Shown here one piece after another: positions 50,964-60,016 of a DNA stretch of 64,000 nt (positions are counted from its first letter, which is position 1; every line of letters begins with the position of its first letter). This DNA comes from Streptomyces sp. NBC_01306 (GTDB lineage Bacteria > Actinomycetota > Actinomycetes > Streptomycetales > Streptomycetaceae): positions 6,835,501-6,899,500 of the forward strand of contig NZ_JAPEPC010000001.1 in NCBI RefSeq assembly GCF_026340465.1, given 5' to 3'. The notes beneath the pieces were generated by a model. That model had not been told where the DNA came from and made no database searches. It was given only the letters and a program-made list of their open reading frames with translations. The position numbers were made by a program, and so were the translations under genes.

Positions 50964-52382
50964 ATGCGCACTGCCGTCGGAACAGCCGGAACAGCCGGAA
51001 CAGAAGCCCCGGCCGGGGACGTTCCCCGGGATACAGAAGGGGCGGTGGACGCGGCCCGGCCCCGGTCCATCACGGACTGGCGTCCGGAGGACGAGGTGTT
51101 CTGGGCGGAGACCGGGGCGGGAGTCGCCCGCCGGAATCTGGTCTTCTCGGTCCTGTCCGAGCACATCGGATTCTCGGTGTGGAGCCTGTGGTCGGTACTG
51201 GTGCTGTTCCTCGGACCGGAGTACCACGTCGACGCGGCAGGCAAGTTCACACTCACCGCACTGCCCACGGCGCTCGGCGCGGTCCTGCGTCTGCCCTACA
51301 CCTTCGCGGTGGCGAGGTTCGGCGGCCGCAACTGGACCATGGTCAGCGCGCTGCTGCTGCTGGTTCCGACGGTGCTGGCGGGGCTCGTGCTGCGGCCCGG
51401 TGTCTCGTACGGAACGCTGCTCGCCGTGGCGTGTGCCGCCGGTGTCGGCGGCGGCAACTTCGCTTCCTCCATGGCGAACATCAACGCGTTCTACCCCCAG
51501 CGCCTCAAGGGCTGGGCGCTGGGGGTCAACGCGGGCGGCGGCAACCTCGGCGTCCCGGTCGTGCAACTGGTCGGCCTGCTGGTGCTGGCCACAGCGGGCG
51601 CGGCGCACCCGCGGCTGGTACCGCTGGTCTACCTGCCGCTGATCGTGCTGGCCGCGCTGGGCGCGGCGCTGAGGATGGACAACCTGACGTCGCTGAGGAG
51701 CGACAGGCGGGCGCTGCGGGAGGTGGCCGGGGAGCCGCACAGCTGGGTCATGTCGCTGCTCTACATCGGCACCTTCGGTTCGTTCATCGGCTTCGGCTTC
51801 GCCTTCGGACAGGTCCTGCAGGTGCAGTTCCACCAGCAGTTCGACACCCCCGTGAAAGCCGCGTACCTGACCTTTCTCGGCCCTCTGCTGGGCTCGCTGG
51901 TACGGCCGTTGGGCGGGAGGATGGCGGACCGCTGGGGCGGCGCCCGGGTGACGCTGTGGACCTTCGCCGCGATGGCGGCGGGCACGGGCGTGGTGCTGGT
52001 CGCCTCGCAGCAGAAGTCGCTGCCGATGTTCCTGACCGGCTTCGTGGCACTGTTCGTGCTGAGCGGGATCGGCAACGGCTCGACGTACAAGATGATTCCG
52101 GCGATCTTCCAGGCCGGGGCACGGATCGCGGTCGCGGCCGGAGCCGACGAGGACACCGCGGAGCGGGACTCGCGGCGCCGGGCGTCGGCGCTGATCGGAC
52201 TGGCCGGCGCGCTCGGGGCGTTCGGCGGTGTCCTGGTGAACATCGCCTTCCGGCAGTCGTTCATGGCCGTCGGGGACGGCGACGCGGCGTACTGGGCCTT
52301 TCTGGCGACGTACGCGGTGTGCTGCGCCGTGACGTGGGTGGTCTATCTGCGGCCCCGGGTGGGACCGATGCCGGGGGTCTGA
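50964..52382 (+). CDS. narK: NarK-type nitrate/nitrite MFS transporter
   Basis: A 472-residue membrane protein of the nitrate/nitrite porter family. The first helix (RNLVFSVLSEHIGFSVWSLWSVLVLFLGP) and the nitrate signature in helix 5 (AGVGGGNFASSMANINAFYPQRLKGWALGVNAGGGNLGVP, about 157-196) are intact, as is GGRMADRWGGARVTLW. It imports nitrate for the upstream reductases. The N-terminal 45 residues contain a TAGTAGTE-like repeat and are polar. Confidence 0.93.
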   Translation: MRTAVGTAGTAGTEAPAGDVPRDTEGAVDAARPRSITDWRPEDEVFWAETGAGVARRNLVFSVLSEHIGFSVWSLWSVLVLFLGPEYHVDAAGKFTLTALPTALGAVLRLPYTFAVARFGGRNWTMVSALLLLVPTVLAGLVLRPGVSYGTLLAVACAAGVGGGNFASSMANINAFYPQRLKGWALGVNAGGGNLGVPVVQLVGLLVLATAGAAHPRLVPLVYLPLIVLAALGAALRMDNLTSLRSDRRALREVAGEPHSWVMSLLYIGTFGSFIGFGFAFGQVLQVQFHQQFDTPVKAAYLTFLGPLLGSLVRPLGGRMADRWGGARVTLWTFAAMAAGTGVVLVASQQKSLPMFLTGFVALFVLSGIGNGSTYKMIPAIFQAGARIAVAAGADEDTAERDSRRRASALIGLAGALGAFGGVLVNIAFRQSFMAVGDGDAAYWAFLATYAVCCAVTWVVYLRPRVGPMPGV

Positions 52383-52438
52383 GGGCGGCGGTGTACCTGG
52401 CGCGCGAAGGCACGTCCGGGCCACGGGCGGGGGCGGGA

Positions 52439-52876
52439 TCAGCCCCCGTCGGCCTCCCGCTCCGCGTCCGCGTCCGCATGGAACTGGGGTGTGTAGCAGA
52501 CGGCGATGAGGAGTCCTTCCGGGCTGAGCAGCCGCGCGGTCACCTGCGTCCACGGTTCCGTCCGGGCTTCGTGGATCAGCCGGTGGCCGCGCTGCTTCAG
52601 CTCGTCGGCTGCCCCGGCGACGTCCAGGACCTCGAACTCCACACTGGCTTGAGGGATGGGAACATCTGTCGGCCACTCCTCGGTTCCGAAGCAGGCGCGA
52701 GCGGCCTCGGCGAGCGGCCACAGCCCGAAGTGCTTGACGCCGCCCAGCCTGTGGGTGAAGACGTAGTCGCCTTCACCGCCTTCGAACGTCAAGTGCAGAG
52801 CGTCCTGATAGAACGCTCGCGCAGCCTCGCGGTCCCGCACGATCGGCGCGATGCTCGTAACGAATTCGACCTGCAA
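52439..52876 (-). CDS. VOC (glyoxalase-like) family protein
   Basis: A 145-residue single-domain VOC protein: FVTSIAPIVRDREAARAFYQDALHL, VKHFGLWPLAEAARACF, ASVEFEVLDVAGAADELKQRGHRLIHEARTEPW. The only well-placed start is a TTG at 52876 with AAGGGA upstream; the open frame continues further without a better site. Members of this type confer resistance or act as dioxygenases, and no specific role can be assigned. Confidence 0.8.
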   Translation of the reverse strand: MQVEFVTSIAPIVRDREAARAFYQDALHLTFEGGEGDYVFTHRLGGVKHFGLWPLAEAARACFGTEEWPTDVPIPQASVEFEVLDVAGAADELKQRGHRLIHEARTEPWTQVTARLLSPEGLLIAVCYTPQFHADADAEREADGG

Positions 52877-53082
52877 CGGCTCGTCCCTTCCGCCCGATGT
52901 CCTGACAGACGCCAGGATCAGCGGCCTTCCCCGGGAAGAACGGCAGCCGCGCCACCCGCCCACCAGCCGCCCATCCGTTCGGTGCAACGGCACGCACGCA
53001 CCCGGGCGGCCGCCCGCGAGCGCGGTCGTGCTTCCCGCGTGGGATCCAGCGAGCGCAGAGCATGGCATCTTATGGTGATCCG

Positions 53083-53721
53083 ATGCGACTTGTACCCTGG
53101 TGGGCCTTGCTCTCGTCCGGGTTCGCACCTGTGTTGCTCATCGGGGGCTGGAATCTCGCGGAGCTGCTGCAGGGGCCCGGCTACAACCCCAAGACCCGCA
53201 CGATCAGTGTCCTCGCCGCTTACGGTATGCCCGGATACGGGGTGATGACCGGGATGCTGCTGGCCCTCGGGGCCTGTTACGTCGTCACCGCGATCGGGCT
53301 GCGCTCCGCCACGCTCCTCGGCCGGGCCGCGCTCGCCGGGGGCGGGATCTCCGCGATGGTGCTGACGCTGGTACCGGCGCCCCCGAGTGGAGGTTCGTTC
53401 GGTCACGGGGCTGTGGTCACGGTGGGGTTCGGGCTGCTGGCCGTCTGGCCGGTACTGGCGGTCGACCGTGGTGCGGACGCGCCGTGGGGACTGCGGCCTG
53501 CCGCAGTCCGGGACGGGGGTGCGTCATGGGGGCTGCGGCACGACGTGTCGATCGCGGTCACTGCCATGATGGGCGCCTGCGCGGTCTGGTTCCTCGTCGG
53601 GCTCCAGCTTCACGGGCTGCCGGGCGTCGCCGAACGTGTCCTGACCTTCACGCAGGCGCTGTGGCCCTTCCTGGTCGTCATCTCCTGCTGGCCGCACCAG
53701 GTCAGCAGCGAACAGGCGTAG
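53083..53721 (+). CDS. DUF998 integral membrane protein
   Basis: A 212-residue protein with six predicted helices. It starts MRLVPWWALLSSGFAPVLLIGGW and has the family-typical NPKTRTISVLAAYGMPGYGVMTGMLLALGACYVVTAIGL. I prefer the ATG at 53083 because DUF998 proteins start this way; an ATG at 53062 adds seven residues. A 26-residue polar loop between helices 4 and 5 is rich in Trp, Gly and Arg. Function unknown. Confidence 0.8.
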   Translation: MRLVPWWALLSSGFAPVLLIGGWNLAELLQGPGYNPKTRTISVLAAYGMPGYGVMTGMLLALGACYVVTAIGLRSATLLGRAALAGGGISAMVLTLVPAPPSGGSFGHGAVVTVGFGLLAVWPVLAVDRGADAPWGLRPAAVRDGGASWGLRHDVSIAVTAMMGACAVWFLVGLQLHGLPGVAERVLTFTQALWPFLVVISCWPHQVSSEQA

Positions 53722-53804
53722 CGCGGGCCCTACGGCCGCGCTTGGGCCATATCCGGTTGAGGCGGTCTCTCGTGCGGGACGCGTCGGGCGCGGCCCGTGG
53801 CCGG

Positions 53805-54512
53805 TCAGGCGAGCAGCCGGTTGAGGTGGGACACGCGCCGGGCGGCGGCCACCAGGGAACGGATCTGAGGGCCGGCCTGGTCGGTCCGGGTCAGCGGCTT
53901 CGCGAACGGCAGGCGCACATCACGGTGGGTTCCGGGGTATTCCAGACGCAGGGTCAGGCCGTAACGGTCCATCGCCAGCGGCAGGACGCGCACCATGCCC
54001 TTGTCCGGCTGTGGCTGTGCGAGACGCAGGAGGAGGGGCACGAGTTCGCTGTGGCCGTCCATGAGGTGGGTCAGCATCGCCGCCTCGCCGGTGGCGATCG
54101 GATCGGGGTCCGTCCTCTGCAGCGCGGCATACGTGACGAAGGCCCGGCCGTTGTGGTCGTCGAGGACCGCCTGGCCGAACTCCATGCAGGTGCTCGCCGT
54201 GGTCTCCATGCTGTACTCGGCCAACAGCAGGCCGGTGACCGTGACGCGGGCCCGCATCCGGTCCCGTACGGGCGTGGGCGCGATGTCGGTGAGTTCCAGC
54301 CGGACCGGGACGCGTGTGCCCGGGTGGGCGGGGCGGGCCTCGGGCGGCGCGTGCAGGTGGACGTGGCCCATCGCGCCGGCGCCGTCGAGACGGTGCACCT
54401 CGATGGGGTCGTGACCGTCGCTCACCACCGTCATCGAGTGGGCTGCGGTCAGGATCGACAGCACGCGTTCGGCGGGCGTCGGCTGCGTGACGCGGGCGTT
54501 GAAAGGGCGCAT
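53805..54512 (-). CDS. Iron-regulated DUF2470-domain protein
   Basis: A 235-residue protein with an N-terminal HTSP-like segment (ERVLSILTAAHSMTVVSDGHDPIEVHRLD) and a C-terminal DUF2470 domain (EAAMLTHLMDGHSELVPLLLRLA ... VRVLPLAMDRYGLTLRLEYPGTHRDVRLPF). DUF2470 is found in haem-degrading HugZ-like proteins and in siderophore-associated proteins. A near-consensus iron box lies 47 bp upstream, so expression should rise under iron limitation. GGAGGA precedes the ATG. Confidence 0.85.
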   Translation of the reverse strand: MRPFNARVTQPTPAERVLSILTAAHSMTVVSDGHDPIEVHRLDGAGAMGHVHLHAPPEARPAHPGTRVPVRLELTDIAPTPVRDRMRARVTVTGLLLAEYSMETTASTCMEFGQAVLDDHNGRAFVTYAALQRTDPDPIATGEAAMLTHLMDGHSELVPLLLRLAQPQPDKGMVRVLPLAMDRYGLTLRLEYPGTHRDVRLPFAKPLTRTDQAGPQIRSLVAAARRVSHLNRLLA

Positions 54513-54558
54513 CCAATTTCTCCAGGAGGAGCGGGCGGGTAGGTCTCATTACGGCTAC

Positions 54559-54577
54559 TTAGGTATGCCTAACCTAA
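54559..54577. promoter_or_regulatory. DmdR/DtxR-type iron box
   Basis: TTAGGTATGCCTAACCTAA (minus strand TTAGGTTAGGCATACCTAA), 17 of 19 positions matching the consensus TTAGGTTAGGCTAACCTAA. It is placed for repression of the DUF2470 gene by the iron-dependent regulator DmdR1 (established family knowledge; the binding itself is inferred). Confidence 0.85.
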
Positions 54578-54697
54578 CCTATAGCCCCGGGGTCCGGACA
54601 GCAGGGCGGCGTGCCGGTCCGGAGCGCCGCCGCGGCCCGGACCGGCCGTGCCCGCAAGGTGTCGCCCACTGGTGTCGCCCGACTCACCCCAACTCCC

Positions 54698-56065
54698 TCA
54701 CCCCGCCCACCTGCCCGAGAGGAAGGTCAGTGCGACGGCAGTCGTGACAGGGGTGGCGACAGCGAGGCAGAGGGTCTTGAACCCCGGCCTGCGCAGGCTC
54801 CACCCCGCCAGGGCGATCCACAGCGGCCACCACAGGAGGGTGGAGCGGGGGATGGACATGTACCAGTACGAGGTACCCAGGGCCCACAGGGTGAGGCCCA
54901 TGTACAGCGCCTCGGCCCAGCGGCGCTGCCGTACCAGGAAGGCGACGAGGGCGAGTCCGGCGACCATGGCCAGGAGTTCGGCCTGGAACATGACGGCGTA
55001 ACCGGTGGTCTGCGCATGGGCGAAGGCGGCGTGCCAGGTGTTGGACCAGGCTTCCCAGGGAGCGTGGAACGTGCGGTTCCAGCCGTGTTCCTCGGCGTGT
55101 TTCCAGGCCATCCAGTCGCCGGTGTGGGCGTGCAGGAAGCCGCTGTAGAGCGCCACGGGTACGGCGGGCAGGGCGAGCCAGGGGAGTTGGCGCCACTGGC
55201 GGCCGGTGCGGGCGGTGAGCAGGAAGTGCAGCGCGATGGCGGCTGCGAGGAACAGACCGTTCACCCGGACCGCGGTGGCCAGGGCGGTCAGCGTGGCGGC
55301 GAGCGGCCAGTTGCGCCGCTGGGCGGCGAGCCAGGCGGGCAGTGCGAGGGCGAGGAAGAGCGCCTCGGTGTAGCCGGCGGCCAGGAAGATCGCACACGGC
55401 GAGAGCAGCAGGAAGGCCACGGTGCGCCGGCCGGCCCCGTGGTCGGGCAGGTGCAGCCGGGTGATCCGGGAGAGCGCCAGAACGGCAACGGCCCCGGCGG
55501 CGAAGGAGATCAGCAGGCCGGCCGCTGTCCAGTTCGTCACGACGGTGTGCACCGCCCGCAGTACGAGCGGGAAGCCGGGCAGAAAGGCCTCCCTGTGGTC
55601 CAGGGTGCTGCGCAGGAATTCGCCCTGCCCGGGGAAGTAGCCGTCCTTGGCTATGTGCAGGTAGAAGTACCAGTCCCACTGCTGGAAGGGTGCCAGAAGG
55701 GGACCGGCGGCACGGGAGTTGTGGTCGGCGGGAAACAGCCAGCGGGCGCAGTAGGCCGTGGTCCAGATACCCAGGCGGGTCACCAGATACAGCCACAGCA
55801 CCTCACGGTCGGCAGGGCTCACCCGCAGAAGAAGCGATCGCAAGGCCCCCGGCCGGTGGCGGGGACCGGACTCGGATCGGTACCGGCTGTCTCCGTACCA
55901 CCGGGCCCCGCGCGAACGGTTTCCGGTCGGCCGGTCTCCGTGCGACCGGTCTCCGTCCGGCTTGGCTTCGCACCCTGCTGACGAGTGCGTCCGCTGGCCC
56001 GGCGCGCGGGACTTGCGTGCGGATACGGGTGTGTTCTCACGCAGCCCGGACGGCAAGAACGGCAT
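54698..56065 (-). CDS. PIG-V-like mannosyltransferase (GT-C) membrane protein
   Basis: A 455-residue multispanning protein with a polar, Arg/Ser-rich N-terminal tail of about 90 residues. The helices begin at LWLYLVTRLGIWTTAYCARWLF. The first extracytoplasmic loop has WDWYFYLHIAKDGYFPGQGEF, the GT-C type acidic motif, and RVNGLFLAAAIALHFLL follows later. It is related to GPI mannosyltransferase II and to actinobacterial mannosyltransferases using polyprenyl-phosphate-mannose, acting at the outer membrane face. The ATG at 56065 has GGAGAGAG upstream. Confidence 0.85.
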   Translation of the reverse strand: MPFLPSGLRENTPVSARKSRAPGQRTHSSAGCEAKPDGDRSHGDRPTGNRSRGARWYGDSRYRSESGPRHRPGALRSLLLRVSPADREVLWLYLVTRLGIWTTAYCARWLFPADHNSRAAGPLLAPFQQWDWYFYLHIAKDGYFPGQGEFLRSTLDHREAFLPGFPLVLRAVHTVVTNWTAAGLLISFAAGAVAVLALSRITRLHLPDHGAGRRTVAFLLLSPCAIFLAAGYTEALFLALALPAWLAAQRRNWPLAATLTALATAVRVNGLFLAAAIALHFLLTARTGRQWRQLPWLALPAVPVALYSGFLHAHTGDWMAWKHAEEHGWNRTFHAPWEAWSNTWHAAFAHAQTTGYAVMFQAELLAMVAGLALVAFLVRQRRWAEALYMGLTLWALGTSYWYMSIPRSTLLWWPLWIALAGWSLRRPGFKTLCLAVATPVTTAVALTFLSGRWAG

Positions 56066-56348
56066 GGTGACTCTCTCCTGGTCTGCGGGGCGTGCCGGGA
56101 TGACCGGTGGCACCCGCGGTTCCTGCGTGTTCGGCTCTCCTGGGAATACGCCTGGGACCGGGCATCCGGCTGACACGGGACACCGGGAAATGAGCGTGAT
56201 GATCGTCACGGAACCAGGAGCCATGACTGCACATCAGGCCGGCGGACCGCACTGGGGCATCTCGATGGAAAGCCGCAGGGAGCCCCAACCCAGTGGCCGC
56301 GGCGCCCCCTTGACGGCCCCGTCCGGCGGCGCTCCGGCGCTCCGGGAA

Positions 56349-56570
56349 TCAGGCAGGTCGGGCCGATGCGTACTGGTGGGCTCGCCCGCCCCGCCACTTC
56401 ACCCACGCCTCGTCGTCCAGCAGGGTGTCCGCGTCCAGCAGCCCGGCCCGCCGCAGGAACTCGACGACGTCCGCGTCGTGATGGGCCAGGCCTGCGATCT
56501 CTCCTTGGATCGTCACCCGCCGTCCGCCGCTGGGGGAGGGCGGGTGCACCACTATCGGTGTGCTGTCCAT
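56349..56570 (-). CDS. Small conserved actinobacterial protein
   Basis: A 73-residue cytosolic protein: MDSTPIVVHPPSPSGGRRVTIQGEIAGLAHHDADVVEFLRRAGL, then a WVKWRGGRAHQY tail. I recognise this as a small protein type recurring in Streptomyces without assigned function. TGAGGT precedes the ATG at 56570. It stands alone, with non-coding gaps of about 280 and 255 bp on either side in which I see nothing distinct. Confidence 0.7.
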   Translation of the reverse strand: MDSTPIVVHPPSPSGGRRVTIQGEIAGLAHHDADVVEFLRRAGLLDADTLLDDEAWVKWRGGRAHQYASARPA

Positions 56571-56825
56571 GACCTCAGGGTGCGTCCGGCCGCCTGTTCC
56601 GGCACGCCGGGAGGCCGGCGCACCCCGGCTGATCCGGAGCCGCAGCCGTGCGCGGACAGCGGGGCGGCGCGCCCTCTCCGGGGGCCCGGGGGAGGGGCAT
56701 CGCGGGCTCTGAGCCCTTGGCCCATCGGGGTGACCGGCGGGCGGCACGGTGGCGCGGCCCGGCTCCGGTACCGGCCGGTCTGCCTAGCGTGAGGTGCCCT
56801 TCCCCCGCGACCCCTGGAGTACGCC

Positions 56826-57380
56826 ATGACGATGCCCGCCCTCGCCGACCTGACCGGTACGTATGTGCTCGACCCGGCCCACACCCGCATCGGGTTCGTG
56901 GCCAGGCACGCGATGATCACCAAGGTCCGCGGCTCGTTCGCCGAGTTCGAGGGCACGCTCAAGCTGGACGGCTCGGACCCGGCCAAGTCGAGCGTCGCGG
57001 TCACCATCAATACCGAGACCATCGACACCGGTAACGAGCAGCGCGACGGGCACCTGCGGACCAACGACTTTCTCGATGTCCCGAACTACCCGCGGATCAC
57101 CTTCACCTCGACCGGGATCAAGCAGGTGGACGGCACCCACTTCCGGCTGACCGGCGATCTGACGATCAAGGACACCAGCAAGCCGATCAGCATCGACTTC
57201 GAGCTCACCGGCACCGCCCAGGACCCCTTCGGCAACCAGCGGGTGGGCTTCGAGGGTGAGGTGGCCGTGAGCCGCAAGGAGTACGGCATGACGTGGAACG
57301 CGGCTCTCGAAGGCGGTGGCGTCCTCGTCGGCGACAAGGTGGTGCTGGAGTTCGACATCTCGGCCATCAAACAGAGCTGA
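56826..57380 (+). CDS. YceI-family lipid-binding protein
   Basis: A 184-residue lipocalin-like protein: GTYVLDPAHTRIGFVARHAMITKVRGSFAEFEGTL, then RDGHLRTNDFLDVPNYPRITFTST and a C-terminal MTWNAALEGGGVLVGDKVVLEFDI. YceI proteins bind polyisoprenoid chains or amides. No signal peptide is present, which is usual for the Streptomyces members. It is apparently monocistronic. Confidence 0.92.
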   Translation: MTMPALADLTGTYVLDPAHTRIGFVARHAMITKVRGSFAEFEGTLKLDGSDPAKSSVAVTINTETIDTGNEQRDGHLRTNDFLDVPNYPRITFTSTGIKQVDGTHFRLTGDLTIKDTSKPISIDFELTGTAQDPFGNQRVGFEGEVAVSRKEYGMTWNAALEGGGVLVGDKVVLEFDISAIKQS

Positions 57381-57485
57381 GCAGCAGCTCTGTGCGGCCC
57401 GGAGCACACGGCGTCCGAAGCCGGGCCGGTCCGAAGCCCTGGCCGCCCGAAGCGCGGGTGCGAACCGGGTGAGACAGGCAGGAGT

Positions 57486-58610
57486 ATGAGTTCGTTGCGC
57501 TTTCTGCACTCGCTCCAGGGGCCGCGACGCCATCCGAAGGCACTCATGGTGGTGCCGTTCGCTCTGATCGCCGCTGTCACGGTGGTGGACGTCTTCACCC
57601 CGCCGGCTGTGCATCTCGGACCCTTCCTGGTGGCGGCGCCCGCCGTGACAGCGTCGTTCGCCGGCCCCCTCGGCACCGCGGTCGTCAGTGTGGTGGCCCT
57701 CGTGGCCGACGCGTTCGTGGCCGGCACCCGGGGCAGCGTCACCGATCTCAATCACACCTACCAGCTCGCCGCACTCTTCATGATCTCCGTCTTCGTCACC
57801 TTCCTCGCCCATCTGCGAGTGCGGCACGAACGTGAGATGACCCATCTGCGCTGGGTGGCACGCGCGGTGCAGCGTGTGGTGATGAGGCCGCTGCCGGAAC
57901 GCAGCGGGCCGCTGCGCATCTCCTCGGTCTATCTGGCGGCGGAGGCGGAGGCGCAGCTCGGCGGCGATCTGTACGCGGTCACGCGTACGGCGGGCGGAAC
58001 CCGCGTGATCATCGGTGACGTACGCGGCAACGGACTCGAAGCCATGGGTGAGGCGGCCGGTGTCCTCGGCGCCTTCCGGGCGCTGACCCACTACGATCCG
58101 GAGCTCCCCGAGGCCGTTGCCCAGCTGGAGGCCGGTGTCGCGGCCGACCGGATCGACACGGCCGGGGCGCAAGGGGCCGACGAGGACATCGGGGAGGCCT
58201 TCGTCACCGCGGCCGTGCTCGACATCCCCGACGCCGAACCGGAACTGGAGCTGGTCAGCTGCGGCCACCCGCCGCCGCTGGTGGTGCGCGCGGGCCGGGT
58301 GCACTCGCTCGACGTACGGGAGCCGGCCCTGCCTCTCGGGCTCGGCCAGCTGCTCCCCAGCGCCTTCACCGCGGAGACGTTCGACTTCGGTGTCGGCGAT
58401 GTCCTCCTCCTGTACACGGACGGCGTCATCGAGGCCCGGGACACCGCAGGCCGGTTCTACCCGCTGCCCGACCGGATCGCGTCCTGGGGGGCCGACGGCC
58501 CGGACGCGCTGCTCGAACGGCTCTGCACCGACCTGCTGCGTCATGCCGGCGGCAGCCTGGGCGACGACGCGGCGATGGTCGCCATCGAAAGGCTGCCGGC
58601 CGGCGAATGA
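57486..58610 (+). CDS. Membrane-anchored PP2C/SpoIIE-type protein phosphatase
   Basis: A 374-residue protein. Residues about 20-115 contain three to four hydrophobic helices (MVVPFALIAAVTVVDVF; LGPFLVAAPAVTASFAGPLGTAVVSVVALVADAFVAG; LAALFMISVFVTFLAHL). The C-terminal 230 residues form a PP2C domain with GGDLYAVTRTAGGTRVIIGDVRGNG, ELELVSCGHPPPLVV, LLLYTDGVIEARD and DDAAMVAI. These are the metal-binding Asp positions of SpoIIE/RsbU-like phosphatases. The expected substrate is an anti-anti-sigma factor, none of which is nearby. Confidence 0.9.
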   Translation: MSSLRFLHSLQGPRRHPKALMVVPFALIAAVTVVDVFTPPAVHLGPFLVAAPAVTASFAGPLGTAVVSVVALVADAFVAGTRGSVTDLNHTYQLAALFMISVFVTFLAHLRVRHEREMTHLRWVARAVQRVVMRPLPERSGPLRISSVYLAAEAEAQLGGDLYAVTRTAGGTRVIIGDVRGNGLEAMGEAAGVLGAFRALTHYDPELPEAVAQLEAGVAADRIDTAGAQGADEDIGEAFVTAAVLDIPDAEPELELVSCGHPPPLVVRAGRVHSLDVREPALPLGLGQLLPSAFTAETFDFGVGDVLLLYTDGVIEARDTAGRFYPLPDRIASWGADGPDALLERLCTDLLRHAGGSLGDDAAMVAIERLPAGE

Positions 58611-58648
58611 GCGGACGCCCCGTCGCTGTTCACCCCTCACCTGCGCCT

Positions 58649-58690
58649 TGGTCCAGACCTATTGACCACAGGTCTGGACCACTTTAGATT
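58649..58690 (+). promoter_or_regulatory. Chitinase promoter with two DasR/chi boxes
   Basis: TGGTCCAGACCT (58649-58660) matches the 12-bp element of Streptomyces chitinase promoters. Its inverted copy AGGTCTGGACCA (58670-58681) lies inside the spacer between -35 TTGACC (58662-58667) and -10 TAGATT (58685-58690), 17 nt apart. ACAGGTCTGGACCACT (58668-58683) also fits the 16-bp DasR site. This predicts repression by DasR and induction by N-acetylglucosamine or chitin products. Confidence 0.85.
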
Positions 58691-58783
58691 GACAGGTACG
58701 TGACATTACGTGGATGCCTGAGTGTGTGCCAGGTGCGTGATGCCCGTGCTCCGCCAACTCGCCGGGCCAGGAAGGGACACGAC

Positions 58784-59842
58784 ATGATCGGTCGGACGGT
58801 ACGTCTTCTGGGGGTCGGTCTCGCGACGGCCGCCGTCGTGCAGATGCTGGTCGCCGCCGCGCCCGGCAGTCCGCGGGCCGTCGACACCTGTGCGGTCAAG
58901 TCGAAGCCCGCGGGCAAGGTGCTCCAGGGGTACTGGGAGAACTGGGACGGGGCCGCCAACGGTGTGCACCCGCCGCTCGGCTGGATCCCGATCACCGACC
59001 CCCGTATCCCCGCCCACGGTTACAACGTGATCAACGCGGCCTTCCCGGTCATCCGCTCGGACGGTACCGCCCTCTGGGAGGACGGGATGGACTCGACGGT
59101 GAAGGTCCCGACCCCGGCCGAGATGTGCCAGGCCAAAGCCTCCGGCCTCACGACACTGATGTCCATCGGCGGCGCGACGGCGGGGATCGACCTGAGCTCC
59201 ACCGCGGTCGCCGACCGGTTCGTGGACACCGTGGTGCCGCTCCTGAAGCAGTACAACTTCGACGGCATCGACATCGACATCGAGACCGGACTGACCGGCA
59301 GCGGCAACATCAACCAGCTCTCGGCCTCCCAGTCCAACCTCATCCGCATCATCGACGGCGTGCTCGCCCGGATGCCGTCGAACTTCGGTCTGACGATGGC
59401 GCCCGAGACCGCGTACGTCACCGGGGGCAGCGTCACCTACGGCTCGATCTGGGGCGCGTATCTGCCCATCGTGAAGAAGTACGCGGACAACGGCCGGCTC
59501 TGGTGGCTGAACATGCAGTACTACAACGGCAGCATGTACGGCTGCTCCGGTGACTCGTACTCCGCCGGGACGGTCGAAGGCTTCACCGCGCAGACGGACT
59601 GCTTGAACAAGGGGCTCTCCGTTCAGGGCACGACGGTCAAGGTCCCCTACGACAAGCAGGTGCCGGGACTCCCGGCGCAACCGGGTGCGGGCGGCGGGTA
59701 CATGTCGACCGGGCAGGTGGCGCAGGCGTGGAACACCTACAACAGCGGTCTCAAGGGACTCATGACCTGGTCGCTCAACTGGGACGGCTCCAAGGGCTGG
59801 ACCTTCGGGGACAACGTTTCGTCGCTGTTCAACCAACTCTGA
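58784..59842 (+). CDS. Secreted GH18 chitinase
   Basis: A 352-residue exported glycoside hydrolase. A signal peptide (about residues 1-34, ending near the SPRAVD region) is followed directly by the catalytic domain: VLQGYWENWDG, TTLMSIGG and FDGIDIDIETG with the DxxDxDxE motif (Asp160, Asp163, Asp165, Glu167; Glu167 is the acid). The WSLNWDGSKG end strand is present. There is no carbohydrate-binding module, unlike many Streptomyces chitinases. The ATG at 58784 has GGAAGGGAC upstream, and the promoter carries chi/DasR boxes. Confidence 0.92.
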   Translation: MIGRTVRLLGVGLATAAVVQMLVAAAPGSPRAVDTCAVKSKPAGKVLQGYWENWDGAANGVHPPLGWIPITDPRIPAHGYNVINAAFPVIRSDGTALWEDGMDSTVKVPTPAEMCQAKASGLTTLMSIGGATAGIDLSSTAVADRFVDTVVPLLKQYNFDGIDIDIETGLTGSGNINQLSASQSNLIRIIDGVLARMPSNFGLTMAPETAYVTGGSVTYGSIWGAYLPIVKKYADNGRLWWLNMQYYNGSMYGCSGDSYSAGTVEGFTAQTDCLNKGLSVQGTTVKVPYDKQVPGLPAQPGAGGGYMSTGQVAQAWNTYNSGLKGLMTWSLNWDGSKGWTFGDNVSSLFNQL

Positions 59843-60016
59843 TCCGGGCAATGGGAGTTGGGCGGGCTCACCCCGCGTCGGTAAGGCTTTGGCGCTTTCC
59901 GGGATTCCCTGGTGGCTTCGCGCGGGCCGCCCTGGCTGGATGGGCCGGTACTGTGGCGTCCGCGCGGTTGGTGGTGGCATTGACCGACGACACCGACCGA
60001 GGAAGAGGGCTGCGGC

